Source: Variovorax sp. JS1663
Lineage (GTDB): Bacteria; Pseudomonadota; Gammaproteobacteria; Burkholderiales; Burkholderiaceae_C
DNA: 64,000 bases
Reading direction: 5' to 3'
Assembly (NCBI RefSeq): GCF_002157355.1
Contig: NZ_LYMK01000028.1
Span: 1-64,000, forward strand
Part shown: positions 63,348-64,000 of the stretch, piece after piece
How the letters are laid out: every line of letters starts with the position of its first letter
Numbering within the stretch: position 1 is the stretch's first letter
Program-made: the position numbers and the translations under genes
The notes under the pieces: generated by a model
The model's database searches: none
What the model saw: the letters and a program-made list of their open reading frames with translations, nothing else
What the model was told of the DNA's origin: nothing

Positions 63348-64000
63348 ATGGCGGACGCTGAGCCGCGCGTCGCCGTCGTCGGCGCGGGCGTGGTGGGCAG
63401 CTGTATCGCGCTCGCACTGCGCAAGCGCGGCGCCGCCGTCACGCTGATCGACCGCGACGAGCCGGGCCGCGGCTGCAGCTACGGCAACTCGGGCGCCATC
63501 AGCCCGGGATCGGTCGCGCCGCTGGCGATGCCGGGGGTGCTGTCCTCGGTGCCGCGCATGCTGCTGGACGAGGAAAGCCCGCTGCATCTTCCCCTGGCCT
63601 ACCTGCCGAAGGCCGCACCCTGGCTGCTGCGCTTCGTTGCCTCGGCGCAGCCGTCGCGGGTTGCGGTCTCGGCGGCCCGGCTGGCGGCGCTGCATGCCGG
63701 CGCGCTCGATCGCCACGAGGCGCTCGCGCGCGAACTCGGCGTGCCGGAACTCTTCGTGCGCCGCGGCCACCTGCACCTGTATCCCGATGCGCGCGCTCTG
63801 GCCAAGGATGCCGCCGGGTGGCGCCTGCGGGAGCACTACGGATACCCGTTCCGGCGGCTCGATCGCGACGGCATCCTGGCGATGGAGCCCCGTGTCGGCG
63901 CCCGCTACCAGGTCGGTGTGTTCGTGGCCGATCACGCGACCATCGTCAATCCCTTCCGCTACGTGCAGGCGATGGTGCGTGCCTTCACCGCGCGCGGCGG
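63348..64000 (+). CDS. D-amino-acid dehydrogenase-like FAD oxidoreductase (5' part)
   Basis: 217 complete codons at the window edge. Starts MADAEPRVAVVGAGVVGSCIALALRKRGAAVTLIDRDEPGRG, the FAD-binding Rossmann motif of the DadA/glycine oxidase group, with CSYGNSGAISPGSVAPLAMPG. Likely oxidises D-amino acids or related amines; the gene continues beyond 64000. Confidence 0.85.
   Translation, partial: MADAEPRVAVVGAGVVGSCIALALRKRGAAVTLIDRDEPGRGCSYGNSGAISPGSVAPLAMPGVLSSVPRMLLDEESPLHLPLAYLPKAAPWLLRFVASAQPSRVAVSAARLAALHAGALDRHEALARELGVPELFVRRGHLHLYPDARALAKDAAGWRLREHYGYPFRRLDRDGILAMEPRVGARYQVGVFVADHATIVNPFRYVQAMVRAFTARG

Overview
This window looks like a chromosomal stretch of a betaproteobacterium of the family Comamonadaceae (Variovorax/Ramlibacter-like). 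The reasons are the high GC content, the tig-clpP-clpX-lon block preceded by tRNA-Leu(UAG) and followed by tRNA-Gly, -Cys and -Leu, the abundance of Bug/TctC-type solute-binding proteins, a tctCBA/tctDE locus and hpnCDE. The family assignment is an inference from gene content, made without a database search.

Layout. 0-10.3 kb is core: the end of a class I fumarase, murI, an exported protein of unknown function, a UMF1-family transporter, three tRNAs with hairpin terminators, then the proteostasis cluster lon, clpX, clpP and tig with tRNA-Leu(UAG), all on the minus strand. Heat-shock (sigma-32-like) promoters are visible upstream of lon and clpP. 10.4-14.9 kb is an RND efflux pair without an outer-membrane channel, behind a sigma-70 promoter that abuts a TetR-type palindrome. 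15-18.3 kb holds a periplasmic cupin, a quinone-oxidoreductase-like enzyme and kup. 18.4-21.4 kb is the squalene operon hpnCDE with ATGA/GTGA stop-start overlaps. 21.4-24.6 kb has a HAD phosphatase, hemH, a DUF1993 protein and an alpha/beta hydrolase translationally coupled to the end of a branched-chain amino-acid ABC operon.

24.6-31.1 kb is a liv-type operon (K, G, F, H, M plus hydrolase) downstream of a PAS/AAA+/Fis sigma-54 activator gene. A -24/-12 promoter lies just upstream of livK and a palindrome lies about 190 bp further upstream, so the activator probably controls this transporter. 31.3-37.3 kb is a complete tripartite RND efflux operon (OMF lipoprotein, MFP, RND). The MFP appears to carry an in-frame repeat element.

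37.4-44.4 kb shows gene decay: an orphan pstS disrupted by an internal deletion, a Bug-type binding protein, a large MalT-like LuxR regulator, and a truncated out-of-frame epoxide-hydrolase remnant beside an intact paralogue. 44.4-50.6 kb has a ferritin-like di-iron protein with a coupled 74-residue partner, an alpha/beta-hydrolase-LuxR fusion regulator with a perfect palindrome at its start, a TRIC-type channel, an MFS exporter divergent from an aldo/keto reductase, and a small exported protein.

50.6-54.6 kb holds the most unusual unit: a 1058-residue zinc-ribbon/class III cyclase/ATPase/TPR signalling protein followed by an 85-residue small protein and a coupled eight-cysteine protein of unknown function. 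I regard it as the best candidate here for an undescribed system. 54.6-61.6 kb has a BBE-like flavoprotein and the tctCBA tricarboxylate transporter with its divergent TctDE two-component regulators. The window ends with an S4-domain RNA-binding protein, a PPK2 polyphosphate kinase, a small membrane protein and the 5' part of a dadA-like amino-acid dehydrogenase. No CRISPR array, transposase gene, prophage or rRNA operon was seen.
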